NCBI GenBank assembly: GCA_965224225.1
Contig: CBDCZF010000031.1
Span: forward strand, 248,001-312,000
Length of the DNA stretch: 64,000 bases
From: CAJQQK01 sp965224225
Lineage (GTDB): Bacteria > Pseudomonadota > Alphaproteobacteria > Rhizobiales > Hyphomicrobiaceae
Direction: 5' to 3'
This document shows positions 7,993 through 15,995 of this stretch, piece after piece; position 1 is the stretch's first letter, and the number at the start of each line of letters is the position of its first letter. The notes below the pieces were generated by a model. It searched no databases, was not told the origin of the DNA, and saw nothing but the letters and a program-made list of their open reading frames with translations. A program made the translations under genes and the position numbers.

Positions 7993-8811
7993 TTAGCCTC
8001 GGTTGGTCGTAGCCGTTTTGAGACTCAAACTGTGAGAAATACTCTCCCACACGCCAACTGGATCTTCTATGACTTGGGCATTGGTGTAGCGCAACACATG
8101 ATAGCCTTCTTTTTCGAGATCAGCCTGCTTATTCCGGTCCATGAATCGCCGTTTGGTGGCGTCATGCTCGAGACCGTCAACTTCGACGACGAGCTTGTCG
8201 TCGATAGAGCAAATGTCGACCTCGTAACCTGCCGGCCTATCGGAAGTCGACAGACGTACATTTGGCACAAACCGATCTTTGGTCTCCAACCGCGTTTGCA
8301 ACATGTTGTAGACGAGCCCTTCGCAAGCTCCTCTAAGGAAAGGGTTGGCTTTGCGACCCTCAGCGATCGTCGTGAGAACGCTTTGCTCGGTCCGCTCAAC
8401 GGGAATCAGCCCTTGCAATGCGGCACTGACCAGCGACATGTCTGTCGCGGGGTCGAGCAGCCTATCGACGATTTCGGCGAGACCGCTGGGAACGACGACG
8501 GGGATCGTCGGGTGCGTCCGTGCGATATCAGATGCCACAGCGAGACTGTCCACGAGCGGGCCTACCAGCACGAGAAACGCAGAATCGGCCTCAAGTTGTG
8601 TCAGATGATAGGCCGCCAATGCTTGGTCTGCGGCAAGGCGCGGGGCAATCATGATGGCGCGCTGCCGCATCTTAGCCCAGTTCCCCAACCAGATTCGGGC
8701 ATCGAGCTGCGTCCTAGCAGCGACAAGTGTCGTTATCGAAAAACCACTTCCCCGCAGCCGATCGTGGGTCCGGAGCAGCAGTTCCGGCGCGTCTGTGAAG
8801 CTGTCACCCAT
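7993..8811 (-). CDS. PD-(D/E)XK endonuclease of DUF559/Vsr-like type
   Basis: This 272-aa protein opens the three-gene operon. Its C-terminal part carries a nuclease core: YEVDI with Asp199, a short strand, then LVVEVDG with Glu210 and Asp212, His216, and the helix-strand tail DLEKEGYHVLRYTNAQVIED. That is the arrangement of DUF559 and very-short-patch-repair-like nucleases (D...ExD...GYxVLRF). The N-terminal 150 residues are unrecognised and include strands such as SAFLVLVGPLVDSL and TIPVVVPSG, perhaps a target- or partner-binding domain. The ATG at 8811 is the first clear start. Together with the two downstream genes it suggests cleavage of foreign DNA driven or licensed by ATP hydrolysis, which is inference. 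A repair role in the manner of Vsr is less likely because no cytosine methylase is nearby. Confidence 0.82.
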   Translation of the reverse strand: MGDSFTDAPELLLRTHDRLRGSGFSITTLVAARTQLDARIWLGNWAKMRQRAIMIAPRLAADQALAAYHLTQLEADSAFLVLVGPLVDSLAVASDIARTHPTIPVVVPSGLAEIVDRLLDPATDMSLVSAALQGLIPVERTEQSVLTTIAEGRKANPFLRGACEGLVYNMLQTRLETKDRFVPNVRLSTSDRPAGYEVDICSIDDKLVVEVDGLEHDATKRRFMDRNKQADLEKEGYHVLRYTNAQVIEDPVGVWESISHSLSLKTATTNRG

Positions 8812-9139
8812 CGTAGGGCCATTGCGGTTAATTTTGCTCGTTGCACCCTAACACAAACAGTCCCCGCGCGCTCATTCGAAAGCTAGCGCACCTGCCCCGA
8901 TCAGGGACTTGGGAGGCTGCGTGGTTCCTGCCTCGCCAGCAAAGTCTCGTGTCGGTCGTGGCTCGCAATTCGGTCTGGACCCTCTCCGAGCGCAGCACAC
9001 AAGCGATTTTCAAGGCGCTGCCGCAGGACCGTTCTCTCTCGACAGGGTCTGCTAGCTAGGAGCCTGTCAGTTTCCTCTGCAAACTACACGGACCGATCAC
9101 ATCGAGCGCTACCGCGTCGAATTCGCAGTACATGCCACC
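8812..9139. other. Region upstream of the nuclease operon, no supported gene
   Basis: These bases should hold the promoter of the minus-strand three-gene operon, but I see no convincing -35/-10 pair or operator. A 72-codon plus-strand frame (8841-9059) has no recognisable content. The part nearest 9139 may be the unrecognisable 3' continuation of the decayed hsdM gene. Confidence 0.4.
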
Positions 9140-9400
9140 GTTTGGGGCCGCATTGTGATGCACCCAGTTTGCCTCCGGCGGCGCCCAAGTGACCTGGTCG
9201 GCAAGGTGTTTTTTCGGGTCCTACTGGTTGGCGTATTCATCCTCGGCCAGCTTTGTACGCTGCGCTTCGAACGCATCCGGCATGTACTTGAGTAAGATCA
9301 CTCCCAGTGCGATGTGTTTGTATTCCGACGGCTCGACAGCCCCACACATCTAGTCGGCAGTCTTGAACAGCTCCGCAGCAAAAATCGAGATCGCCCGTTC
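9140..9400 (-). pseudogene. hsdM: Decayed N-terminal fragment of a type I restriction methylase (hsdM)
   Basis: Read in one minus-strand frame, this stretch gives FAAELFKTAD, a TAG stop at 9352-9350, then MCGAVEPSEYKHIALGVILL, KYMPDAFEAQ, DEYANQ, a second TAG at 9223-9221, DPKKHLADQVTWAPPEANW and H residues. This matches the start of type I DNA methylase subunit M, whose usual form is AELFKxADKLRGxxEPSxYKHxxLGLIFLKYxSDAFE, later DxEYLAxNVFWVPxEARW. About 85 codons survive with two in-frame stops. The AdoMet-binding and NPPY parts are absent. It therefore cannot encode a working methylase. It marks a former type I restriction-modification locus exactly next to the nuclease-ATPase operon. Confidence 0.8.
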
Positions 9401-9589
9401 GTTCGCCTGCCGTAGCCACCCCAGCCCCCCAAAAAGCTTGGATAACCGCGAATTGTCGAAATGTGCCCACACTGCGGCCGGAGTCCAGCCACAGTGCGCC
9501 TGATCATGAGCGAACATGTGAATAGTGGCGCACGGCCTCATCCGGCCCGAGCCACAGCGACTCGCTGTTGCGCCTGAGGCTGTGTAACG

Positions 9590-10801
9590 ATGTTCGATTT
9601 TGATGTCCGCAAGTTCTTCAGGCGTGCGCCCAATGAAGTGCTGCAACGATATTTTACAAAGCATGATTTGCTGTGCGAATTCGATTGGAGCGAGATCAGC
9701 CCGCATAAGATTGATCCACTCTACGATGCCTGGTTTGCGCTCGACGGCGATGCCAGGATTCGCACCGGGCAGGACTTCCTGAACCTCGACACGATTGGCA
9801 GGGCCGGCGGCAAGACCGTCATCATTGATGAGGCGCAATTCTACGAAGACCCGGAGGCGGTGGTAGAAGCTTTGGCGGAATTGCCGTCACCCCTTGCTTG
9901 CGCCTTCTGGGTCTACTTTGAGCGCGAAGACCTTTGGAAAGGCGCGCTCTTCTTTGCTATTGCGGACCTCAAGCCGAGAAAACGCTGGCGTAAGCGTCGA
10001 AATCTGCCGAAGCTTGGGCGTAAGCCATTAAGGGAGGACGCGGACGCCTTGGCTCGGGCAGTCTCCGATTTTTTCATGAAGCGCGAAGCTCGGGGCGCCC
10101 ATTGTAAGGTGTATCCCTATCGACGCGGCGCCCAGGAATACTATTTCGTCTATCCGCAAGACCATCGCTCGGAGTCGAACGAGTTTGATGACGCCGGAAT
10201 GTGGATCCAGCGCCCCTACAATCCAGCGTTCGAGATCATTTTCGTGCACGATGACGAGGAGCAGACCCTGAGGATATGGCACGACGGTTCGATGGATCGC
10301 GTGAAAGATCTGCAGGTTGCCTTCGTAAAAGCTGTGCTCGGCGTCGGTATTCCACGTGACAGTCCGAAAGATGAGCGAATTTACGAATTCGACGTCTTCC
10401 GGAATCCAAACTTGGTCTTCAAGCCTCGCGAAGAATTAGGAATTGATCGCGTCGAGATTCGTAAAGTCTCGATGAGGACGTTTGGTGAGGAAGCCCACGT
10501 TACACGCATCGAGCTTGATCAAGAAACGGATAGTAATGCACTGCACCGGCGCGTGGAGGCAGCAATGCGTGGCATTCCGAAGGGTGACTCTTGGATCACC
10601 TCGGTGGGATTGAGGGTGACCTTCGTGAAGGAGAAGGGGCAGAAGACTTCAAAGACCCGCAGCTTTGACCTGTCGTGGCCGAATTCGTGCTCGTTGGATG
10701 ATGACGAATACGGGCAGCGGATACTCGAGATGTTGGCAGATCACGGCATCGAGCCGAAGATGCCGAAGGATGACAATCCTAATGCCGATCCGGCAAAATG
10801 A
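9590..10801 (+). CDS. Uncharacterised 403-aa island protein
   Basis: I do not recognise this protein. It has no signal peptide or membrane segment and is rich in aromatic and charged residues, with a very basic patch around LKPRKRWRKRRNLPKLGRK (residues 123-141) that could bind nucleic acid, and an acidic, Pro/Asp-rich C-terminus. It begins at the ATG at 9590, close to the 5' remains of the hsdM pseudogene on the other strand. Its 3' end overlaps the next gene by 20 bases, so the two are very likely translated together. Position at the head of the plus-strand series that ends in the integrase suggests cargo or maintenance functions of the mobile element. No function can be assigned. Confidence 0.75.
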   Translation: MFDFDVRKFFRRAPNEVLQRYFTKHDLLCEFDWSEISPHKIDPLYDAWFALDGDARIRTGQDFLNLDTIGRAGGKTVIIDEAQFYEDPEAVVEALAELPSPLACAFWVYFEREDLWKGALFFAIADLKPRKRWRKRRNLPKLGRKPLREDADALARAVSDFFMKREARGAHCKVYPYRRGAQEYYFVYPQDHRSESNEFDDAGMWIQRPYNPAFEIIFVHDDEEQTLRIWHDGSMDRVKDLQVAFVKAVLGVGIPRDSPKDERIYEFDVFRNPNLVFKPREELGIDRVEIRKVSMRTFGEEAHVTRIELDQETDSNALHRRVEAAMRGIPKGDSWITSVGLRVTFVKEKGQKTSKTRSFDLSWPNSCSLDDDEYGQRILEMLADHGIEPKMPKDDNPNADPAK

Positions 10802-11627
10802 TGTCCCGCGCATCGTGGTCGAGCGAACCGCCATTGCTCATCCGCGACCTGCGTACTTCGGATATGCTGAAGTCTGTGATTGGCCAGATGGTTCGTTGTG
10901 TGAGCTTATGCGCGCTGGTCTGCTGACTGAGGCTGAGCAAGCTCAGTCTATCGTTTGTCCTGGTTGCGAATGGCAGTGTTGCAAACGACCAACAGTCCGT
11001 CGTGACACCGCTGGCAGACGTCGGGCCTACATTTCTTGCGATGAGGAACCAAGACACGGACGCATACGCCTATCCCTCCGCAACCTCGGTCAGTATCAAG
11101 CCACTGTCAGGAGGCTGAGCGAGTGCTTGGCTGGTCTTCTCGGCTTCGGACCCGTGCGCCCGTCGGCAAGTGGCAACGCCTACGAACTCGGGCGAATCAA
11201 AGGTCGCCACGGAAGCCGGACCGTCGGGCTGATCGTTTCTGACGCGGGGATCGACATTACGGTCGGTGACCAGCGCGAACCTGTACTGCATGTTTTGTCG
11301 ATGGAGAGTTCCGGCCTCATTGCCGACCGAGCTTTCATTAGGCAATTGGCCAACCGGAAAGCCAGAACCAAGCGCGTTGAGGGCGTGCCCGACCGAACCC
11401 GGCAGCAAGCACGTAAGCGCAAGACGCAGGCCCGTAACGCTGCAATTTACAGAGAAGCGAAGCGTCTGAAGACAGCCAAGAATGATTGGTCCGCCGTCGC
11501 GAGATCGATCGAAGGGACGCCGCTAGCTCAAGGTCTTTCGTCTGGCCGGATCCGAAAGATCGTCAGCGAAAGGCGAAGCGCTGAGCGCAAAAAAAGCCGC
11601 GCAAATCACAAAAGCGCAAGCCTCTGA
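10782..11627 (+). CDS. Uncharacterised protein with a Cys-rich zinc-ribbon-like region
   Basis: The ATG at 10782 lies inside the end of the preceding gene and gives a 281-aa product; earlier in-frame starts would overlap that gene deeply. Cys59, Cys62, Cys66, Cys67 and Cys86 (CPGCEWQCC and later ISC) suggest a metal-binding ribbon. The central part (RIRLSLRNLGQYQATVRRL) looks helical. The C-terminal 90 residues are extremely basic, with KRKTQARNAAIYREAKRLK, and end in a segment resembling a helix-turn-helix (WSAVARSIEG, LSSGRIRKIV). A nucleic-acid-binding protein is plausible; the family is not recognised. It is coupled to the upstream gene by the 20-base overlap. A gap of 176 bases without features follows. 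Confidence 0.72.
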   Translation: MPIRQNDVPRIVVERTAIAHPRPAYFGYAEVCDWPDGSLCELMRAGLLTEAEQAQSIVCPGCEWQCCKRPTVRRDTAGRRRAYISCDEEPRHGRIRLSLRNLGQYQATVRRLSECLAGLLGFGPVRPSASGNAYELGRIKGRHGSRTVGLIVSDAGIDITVGDQREPVLHVLSMESSGLIADRAFIRQLANRKARTKRVEGVPDRTRQQARKRKTQARNAAIYREAKRLKTAKNDWSAVARSIEGTPLAQGLSSGRIRKIVSERRSAERKKSRANHKSASL

Positions 11628-11803
11628 ATTCTCAAGGTTTTGAACCCCACGACGCCATTAGCAGTCTGCGGCTTTGCACGCCTGTCGTGACTTAAGTATC
11701 GGTTGCGCCAGAACATTCCTGTGCCTGGACGCGCAGTCTTTGCGCTCGCTTCGCTCAAATCGCTCACGCACCCTCAGCGGGCTTGTACTGAGGAGGTAGG
11801 CCT

Positions 11804-12400
11804 ATGAGTGACACGATCGATCCCCATGATGACGACGGTAACGAGCCGACCAATCCTTTCGATCCAAAGCGGCTGCGTATCGCCGGTGGAATGTCTCAAG
11901 GCCCCACGGCCAAACGCATCCTGACAAACGTCCAGGTTCGAAAGCCCAACCGGCAGGAATACTTCCGGACGAACCCTGACCCGGAAATGCGGTTGGAAAC
12001 GCTCCTGCTCGAGATGCGTGATGACCGGCTCACGTATCTCGTGGCCCCGGATATCGCGCCGGCCATTCCCGGCGAGGCTGTTGCCAAGACGCTCTACACG
12101 ACGATCACCCGGCACGGCGTCATTCTGCTTTGGCCGGTGCGTTTGCCGGATGAGCAGGGTCGTCTCGATGAGTGGAACGCGGTTGCACACCAAGCGGCAC
12201 TGCGGGCGGAAACCAAATGGATCAGGCTGGCCGCCAACATGGGAGCCGGCACCTATGAGGTCTACGAAGCTCTCGATCAGTTCGCCGAGCCCGAGTGGCC
12301 TGATCTATCCCTCGAACGCCTTTTGGAAATGGCCTTCAAGGACCGCTACATCGACGACCTCGACCATCCGGTCATCCGCCGCCTTATGGGAGAGTTCTAA
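11804..12400 (+). CDS. Conserved island protein paired with the family-A polymerase
   Basis: This 198-aa protein starts at an ATG preceded by GAGGAGGTAGG, a very strong ribosome binding site. The sequence contains VRKPNRQEYFRTNPDPEMRL, TYLVAPDIAPA, GVILLWPVRLPDE, WIRLAANMGAGTYEV and PEWPDLSLERLLEMAFKDRY. I recall proteins with this order of blocks directly upstream of DNA polymerase genes in alphaproteobacterial mobile elements, always of unknown function. Its stop overlaps the start of the polymerase gene (TAATG), which implies translational coupling and perhaps a polymerase accessory role; that role is inference. No enzyme motif or membrane segment is visible. Confidence 0.8.
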   Translation: MSDTIDPHDDDGNEPTNPFDPKRLRIAGGMSQGPTAKRILTNVQVRKPNRQEYFRTNPDPEMRLETLLLEMRDDRLTYLVAPDIAPAIPGEAVAKTLYTTITRHGVILLWPVRLPDEQGRLDEWNAVAHQAALRAETKWIRLAANMGAGTYEVYEALDQFAEPEWPDLSLERLLEMAFKDRYIDDLDHPVIRRLMGEF

Positions 12401-14073
12401 TGGCTTCCCATCCCAACTTTACCAGCATATCGATCGTCGTGTGCCGTGTCGTCCGTGAGAGCGGCGACCGGCCCTCTCCTCTCTACGTCGCGACGCTGGA
12501 TGCCGATACCGGAGCCGACTTCCAGGTCGGGGTGCCCAAGCTCCATCGCCACCGGCAGCCACCGTATCCAACCGGACCGCAAGCTCTGCTGGTCACCATC
12601 CATGCCGAGGATCTGGCCTGCCTTCATCTTGCGCTGGGATGGCGCATGCCGGAACGGATCATCGACCTCATTGTCGAGTTCCGGAACCTCACGAACGGCA
12701 GGTCGGTCCCGTGCGGAGCCACACTTGCTGGCGCCCTCATTTGGTTTGGCCTGCCCGCGGCTGCTAGCATCACTGCCGCGGCTTCTTCGCCTGCCCAGGT
12801 ACGCCAACGTCTGGCAATACTTGCCTCGTTGTTCCAGGCAATAGAACTCAGCCTCGACTGGGGACGTGCCCTGCTACGCGGACGATACCTGATTGCGGTC
12901 GGGCACATCGAGATGACCGGCATCCCTGTCGACGCATCAACCATTCAAGGCTTGATCACGCATTGGTCTGCAGTGCGCTTCAATCTGACCACCGCGATCG
13001 ATGCTGATCTGGATTGTTTCCTCGGCGGTCGCCTCCAGCCTAATGGCTTCGAAGCTTGGCTTGCCCGGCGCAGCATCGATTGGCCTCGGACTGCGGTTGG
13101 CACCTTGGCTCTCAGTGAAACCGTTTTCAAAGAGCGGGCACGCGCGCATCCCGAACTCAGGCCCCTCAAGGAGCTGCGCACGACGCTGGCAGGTTATCAT
13201 CCCAGGGACCTAATGGTTAGCCGCGACGGACGTAATCGCGCGCCGTTACGGCCGTTTGCATCCCGGACGGGACGCAACCAACCCAGTATCAAGGCCACGG
13301 TCTTAGGCGGCCCCAAATGGACGCGGTTTTTCATTCGCCCGGCACCAGGCATGGGCTTGGCATTGATCGACTGGGCGCAGCAGGAGTTCGGAATCGCGGC
13401 AGCCCTCTCCGGCGACGCGACCATGCAGGCCGCGTATCTGGCCGGCGACCCCTACATGGCGTTCGCGATCGCGGCGGGCGCCGCACCAGAGGGTGCGACG
13501 CGCGAAACTCATCCCGATGTTCGCGAGCAGTTCAAGGCGTGCGCGCTGGGCGTCCAGTATGGGATCGGCGCCGCCTCGCTCGGCCGTATGCTCGATGTAT
13601 CACCCAGCACAGCCCAACGGCTGCTGCAGCGTCATAAGGCCATCTATCGCAGGTTCTGGCGCTGGTTGGACAACGTCGAAGCTCAGGGTCTTCTCCGAGG
13701 GCGGCTGCAATCGGTTTTCGGCTGGCAGGTCGCGGTTGGCGGCGACACCAATCCTAGGTTTGTCCGCAACTTCCCGATGCAGGCCAACGGTGCCGAGATG
13801 CTGCGGCTGGCCTGCTGCCTCACCACGGAAGCTGGCATTCGCGTCTGCGCACCGTTGCATGACGCCCTGCTGATCGAAGCTCGCCTTACCGACCTGGAGG
13901 CGGTGGTGGCTGAGACCCAGCACCTGATGGCGGAAGCCAGTGCCGTCGTGCTCGACGGTTTCGAGTTACGGTCGGAAGTGCGATGCGTGCGGTATCCGGA
14001 GCGCCTTGGTGACAATCGAGATCGCGCTATCTGGCGCGTTGTCGAGCAGGCGATAGAGGAAAGCGGCGCATGA
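12400..14073 (+). CDS. Divergent family-A DNA polymerase of a mobile element
   Basis: This 557-aa protein keeps the polymerase core of DNA polymerase I. Motif A is ALIDWAQQEF with Asp324 (usually DYSQIEL), motif B is R375-x3-K379 followed by YG at 387-388, and motif C is LHDAL with Asp488, where the usual Glu after Asp is Ala. The SRTGRNQPS block at 288-296 corresponds to the TRTGR segment of PolA. The 5' nuclease domain is missing. The N-terminal 160 residues resemble a 3'-5' exonuclease fold (LALGWRMPERIIDLIVEF), but I do not see the full set of acidic residues, so proofreading may be lost. It overlaps the preceding gene by one base and would replicate or repair the element's DNA; this is not the chromosomal polA, judging by length and context. 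Confidence 0.88.
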   Translation: MASHPNFTSISIVVCRVVRESGDRPSPLYVATLDADTGADFQVGVPKLHRHRQPPYPTGPQALLVTIHAEDLACLHLALGWRMPERIIDLIVEFRNLTNGRSVPCGATLAGALIWFGLPAAASITAAASSPAQVRQRLAILASLFQAIELSLDWGRALLRGRYLIAVGHIEMTGIPVDASTIQGLITHWSAVRFNLTTAIDADLDCFLGGRLQPNGFEAWLARRSIDWPRTAVGTLALSETVFKERARAHPELRPLKELRTTLAGYHPRDLMVSRDGRNRAPLRPFASRTGRNQPSIKATVLGGPKWTRFFIRPAPGMGLALIDWAQQEFGIAAALSGDATMQAAYLAGDPYMAFAIAAGAAPEGATRETHPDVREQFKACALGVQYGIGAASLGRMLDVSPSTAQRLLQRHKAIYRRFWRWLDNVEAQGLLRGRLQSVFGWQVAVGGDTNPRFVRNFPMQANGAEMLRLACCLTTEAGIRVCAPLHDALLIEARLTDLEAVVAETQHLMAEASAVVLDGFELRSEVRCVRYPERLGDNRDRAIWRVVEQAIEESGA

Positions 14074-14188
14074 TCCGGCCATCCTCCCAATCAGCAAAGG
14101 CGACCTGTGCACGAGCGCAACGCAACCTGCTCACTGACGTACCCCCGTACAGTCTTATTATCTGTATCTATATGAGAGGGTAGTGATC

Positions 14189-14566
14189 ATGGCCAAAGAT
14201 ACCTCTCGTTTTCGGCTCGGCAGGACGACACGGCGAACTGGTTCCAAACGGCTTCCGCGACACAAGGCAGGTCAGAAATTCCTCAAAGGCCCGATCCCCC
14301 TCGACTGGCTATCCACGGCTGCCAATCTCCCAGGCAAGTCCCTGCACGTTGCCATTGCGATCTGGTTTACGGCCAGTCTCAAGAAATCGCCCACCGTATC
14401 GCTCAGTAACTTGGCTAGCCTACCCTTCGGTTTGGATCGCAATGCCAAGTACCGAGCACTCCAGTGGCTGGAAGCGGCCGGTCTGATTGCCGTTGACCGC
14501 AAACTCGGACGATCCCCCATGGTGACACTCCTCGAGGTTGGGGAGGCCGATGGCCGGGAAGATTAG
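14189..14566 (+). CDS. Small helix-turn-helix-like protein of the island
   Basis: The product is 125 aa from the ATG at 14189, which has GAGAGGG eight bases upstream; a GTG two codons earlier is less well placed. After a very basic N-terminus (FRLGRTTRRTGSKRLPRHK) the sequence SLSNLASLPFGLDRNAKYRA, then LQWLEAAGLIAVDRKLGRSP, reads like a winged helix in which the second block would be the recognition helix and wing. A DNA-binding regulator or replication accessory of the mobile element is likely. It overlaps the next gene by 17 bases. The family is not firmly recognised. Confidence 0.7.
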   Translation: MAKDTSRFRLGRTTRRTGSKRLPRHKAGQKFLKGPIPLDWLSTAANLPGKSLHVAIAIWFTASLKKSPTVSLSNLASLPFGLDRNAKYRALQWLEAAGLIAVDRKLGRSPMVTLLEVGEADGRED

Positions 14567-14930
14567 CCAAAGCCGATCCGGCAGCCTGCTACCTCGCATC
14601 ATCCGTTTCCGCGATGCCCCGGGCTACCTTGGCATGGATCGCAACCGGTTCAATGCCGAGGTCAGGCCCTACCTCACCGAGGTGCCCATCGGCGCACAGG
14701 GAATCGGCTTCGACCGGCTTGAACTCGATGCCTGGGTCGAGGATTATATCGCCCGCAACGGGCGTCCCGCACGGAAAGGAGTAAGTACATGGGACGCAGA
14801 AAGACGCCAGGCCTCCGGTATCGGAACAGGATCTGGCACATCGACAAAATGGTCAGCGGACGGCGAATTCAGCAAAGCACTGGAACAAGTCGGCTTGAAG
14901 AAGCGGAGGCTGTCCTCTTCAAAGTCCTAG
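14550..14930 (+). CDS. AlpA/excisionase-like DNA-binding protein
   Basis: From the ATG at 14550 the product is 126 aa. Residues 17-70 (IIRFRDAPGYLGMDRNRFNA, then VRPYLTEVPIG, FDRLELDAWVEDYIA) have the layout of MerR-like excisionases and AlpA regulators: a helix-turn-helix, a wing and a final helix with W-x-x-x-Y. Such proteins direct excision or control the adjacent integrase. The C-terminal third shares 142 bases with the start of the integrase gene in another frame and is low-complexity (GIGTGSGTSTKW), so it may be only a tail created by the overlap. Directly upstream of the integrase, as expected for an xis gene. The exact start is uncertain, since an ATG at 14538 is also in frame. Confidence 0.68.
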   Translation: MAGKISQSRSGSLLPRIIRFRDAPGYLGMDRNRFNAEVRPYLTEVPIGAQGIGFDRLELDAWVEDYIARNGRPARKGVSTWDAERRQASGIGTGSGTSTKWSADGEFSKALEQVGLKKRRLSSSKS

Positions 14931-15973
14931 AGGATCTTCGCCAGGCAAGGCTATTTGGTGTTCGCCCGGACAGGACATTCGAGGAGGCAGCAGCAAAGTT
15001 CGTGCTTGAGAACACGCACAAGAAGAGCCTGCAAAACGATGTCCAACGGCTCGAGAACCTCATGCCGTTCATCGCCGATCGGCCATTGCGCACGCTGCAT
15101 ATGGGCGCTCTTCAGAGGTGGCTCATCTCACGGCGACACGATGGCGTTGCGGTCGGCACCATCAATCACGGTTTGCAGGTGGTTCGGCGCATCCTCAACT
15201 TGGCGGCGACCGAATGGGTAGACGACGACGGGCTCACCTGGCTCGCACAGGCCCCGAAAATCAAGCTTCTGCCCAACAACAACAAGCGCAAGCCCTACCC
15301 GCTGAGCTGGGATGAGCAGGACCGGTTTTTCGCGGAACTGCCAGCCCATCTTGCCGAGATGGCGATCTTCAAGGTCAACACCGGTCTTCGTGACGCAGAC
15401 GTTTGCGGTCTACGCTGGGAGGATGAGGTCGCCGTTCACGAGCTTGGATTGTCGGTTTTCATCCTGCCGGCGTCCGAGGTGAAGGACACGAATGGCGGCG
15501 GCGACGATCGCTTGGTGGTTCTCAACAGCCTAGCCGTCAGCATCGTCGACAAACGGCGCGGCCGTCACCCGACGCACGTGTTTACTTACGAAGGAAACCC
15601 TGTCACCCGAATGGGCAACTCCGCATGGTACGGTGCCCGCCGTCGTGCCGGTCTCGCTCAGGTGCGCGTGCACGACCTCAAACACACGTTCGGGCGGCGG
15701 CTGCGGGCGGCCGGTGTCGGCTTCGAGGACCGTCAGGACCTATTGGGGCACCGTTCGTCACGGGTCACGACACACTACTCAGCGTCCGAACTCCTTCGCT
15801 TGGTTTCGTGTGCCGAGCGGGTTGTCAAACGGTCCGACAAAGAGAGCCCGCCATTGGTCATCCTGAAGAACCGTCGGGGCAATTTCCGGCAAAATTCCGG
15901 CAAAATGGACCTCTCAGCGAAAAGGAAGATAACGGAACCTCTTGAAAACATTGGTAGCGGAGGAGGGACTTGA
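14789..15973 (+). CDS. Tyrosine-type site-specific integrase
   Basis: This 394-aa recombinase would insert and excise the island at the tRNA-Met gene. The ATG at 14789 has AAGGAG eight bases upstream. An Arg-rich arm-binding start (MGRRKTPGLRYRNR) is followed by a SAM-like core-binding domain (about 64-150) and the catalytic domain with Arg201 (NTGLRDADVCGLRW), probable Lys232, His295 in HDLKHTF, His321 in LLGHRS and the nucleophile Tyr330 in THYS. The usual HxxR is HxxK here, a known variant in phage-type integrases. The last seven codons and the stop lie inside the 3' end of the tRNA gene on the other strand, which marks the recombination site. It overlaps the excisionase-like gene by 142 bases. 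Confidence 0.93.
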   Translation: MGRRKTPGLRYRNRIWHIDKMVSGRRIQQSTGTSRLEEAEAVLFKVLEDLRQARLFGVRPDRTFEEAAAKFVLENTHKKSLQNDVQRLENLMPFIADRPLRTLHMGALQRWLISRRHDGVAVGTINHGLQVVRRILNLAATEWVDDDGLTWLAQAPKIKLLPNNNKRKPYPLSWDEQDRFFAELPAHLAEMAIFKVNTGLRDADVCGLRWEDEVAVHELGLSVFILPASEVKDTNGGGDDRLVVLNSLAVSIVDKRRGRHPTHVFTYEGNPVTRMGNSAWYGARRRAGLAQVRVHDLKHTFGRRLRAAGVGFEDRQDLLGHRSSRVTTHYSASELLRLVSCAERVVKRSDKESPPLVILKNRRGNFRQNSGKMDLSAKRKITEPLENIGSGGGT

Positions 15974-15995
15974 ACCCCCGACACGCGGATTATGA
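15952..15995. other. Probable right attachment site of the island (attR/attL)
   Basis: The integrase gene ends within the 3' part of the tRNA-Met gene, the standard arrangement for elements that integrate into a tRNA 3' end and restore it. The core is expected within the acceptor and T-arm half. I did not find a second copy of GAGGAGGGACTTGAACCCCC elsewhere in the window, so the other end of the island should lie to the left of base 1. The limits given are approximate. Confidence 0.5.

Noticed and set aside
9350..9838. 162-codon minus-strand frame
   Set aside because: It starts antisense inside the 403-aa gene and ends at the first stop of the decayed hsdM frame; only its last dozen codons are meaningful, as part of the pseudogene.
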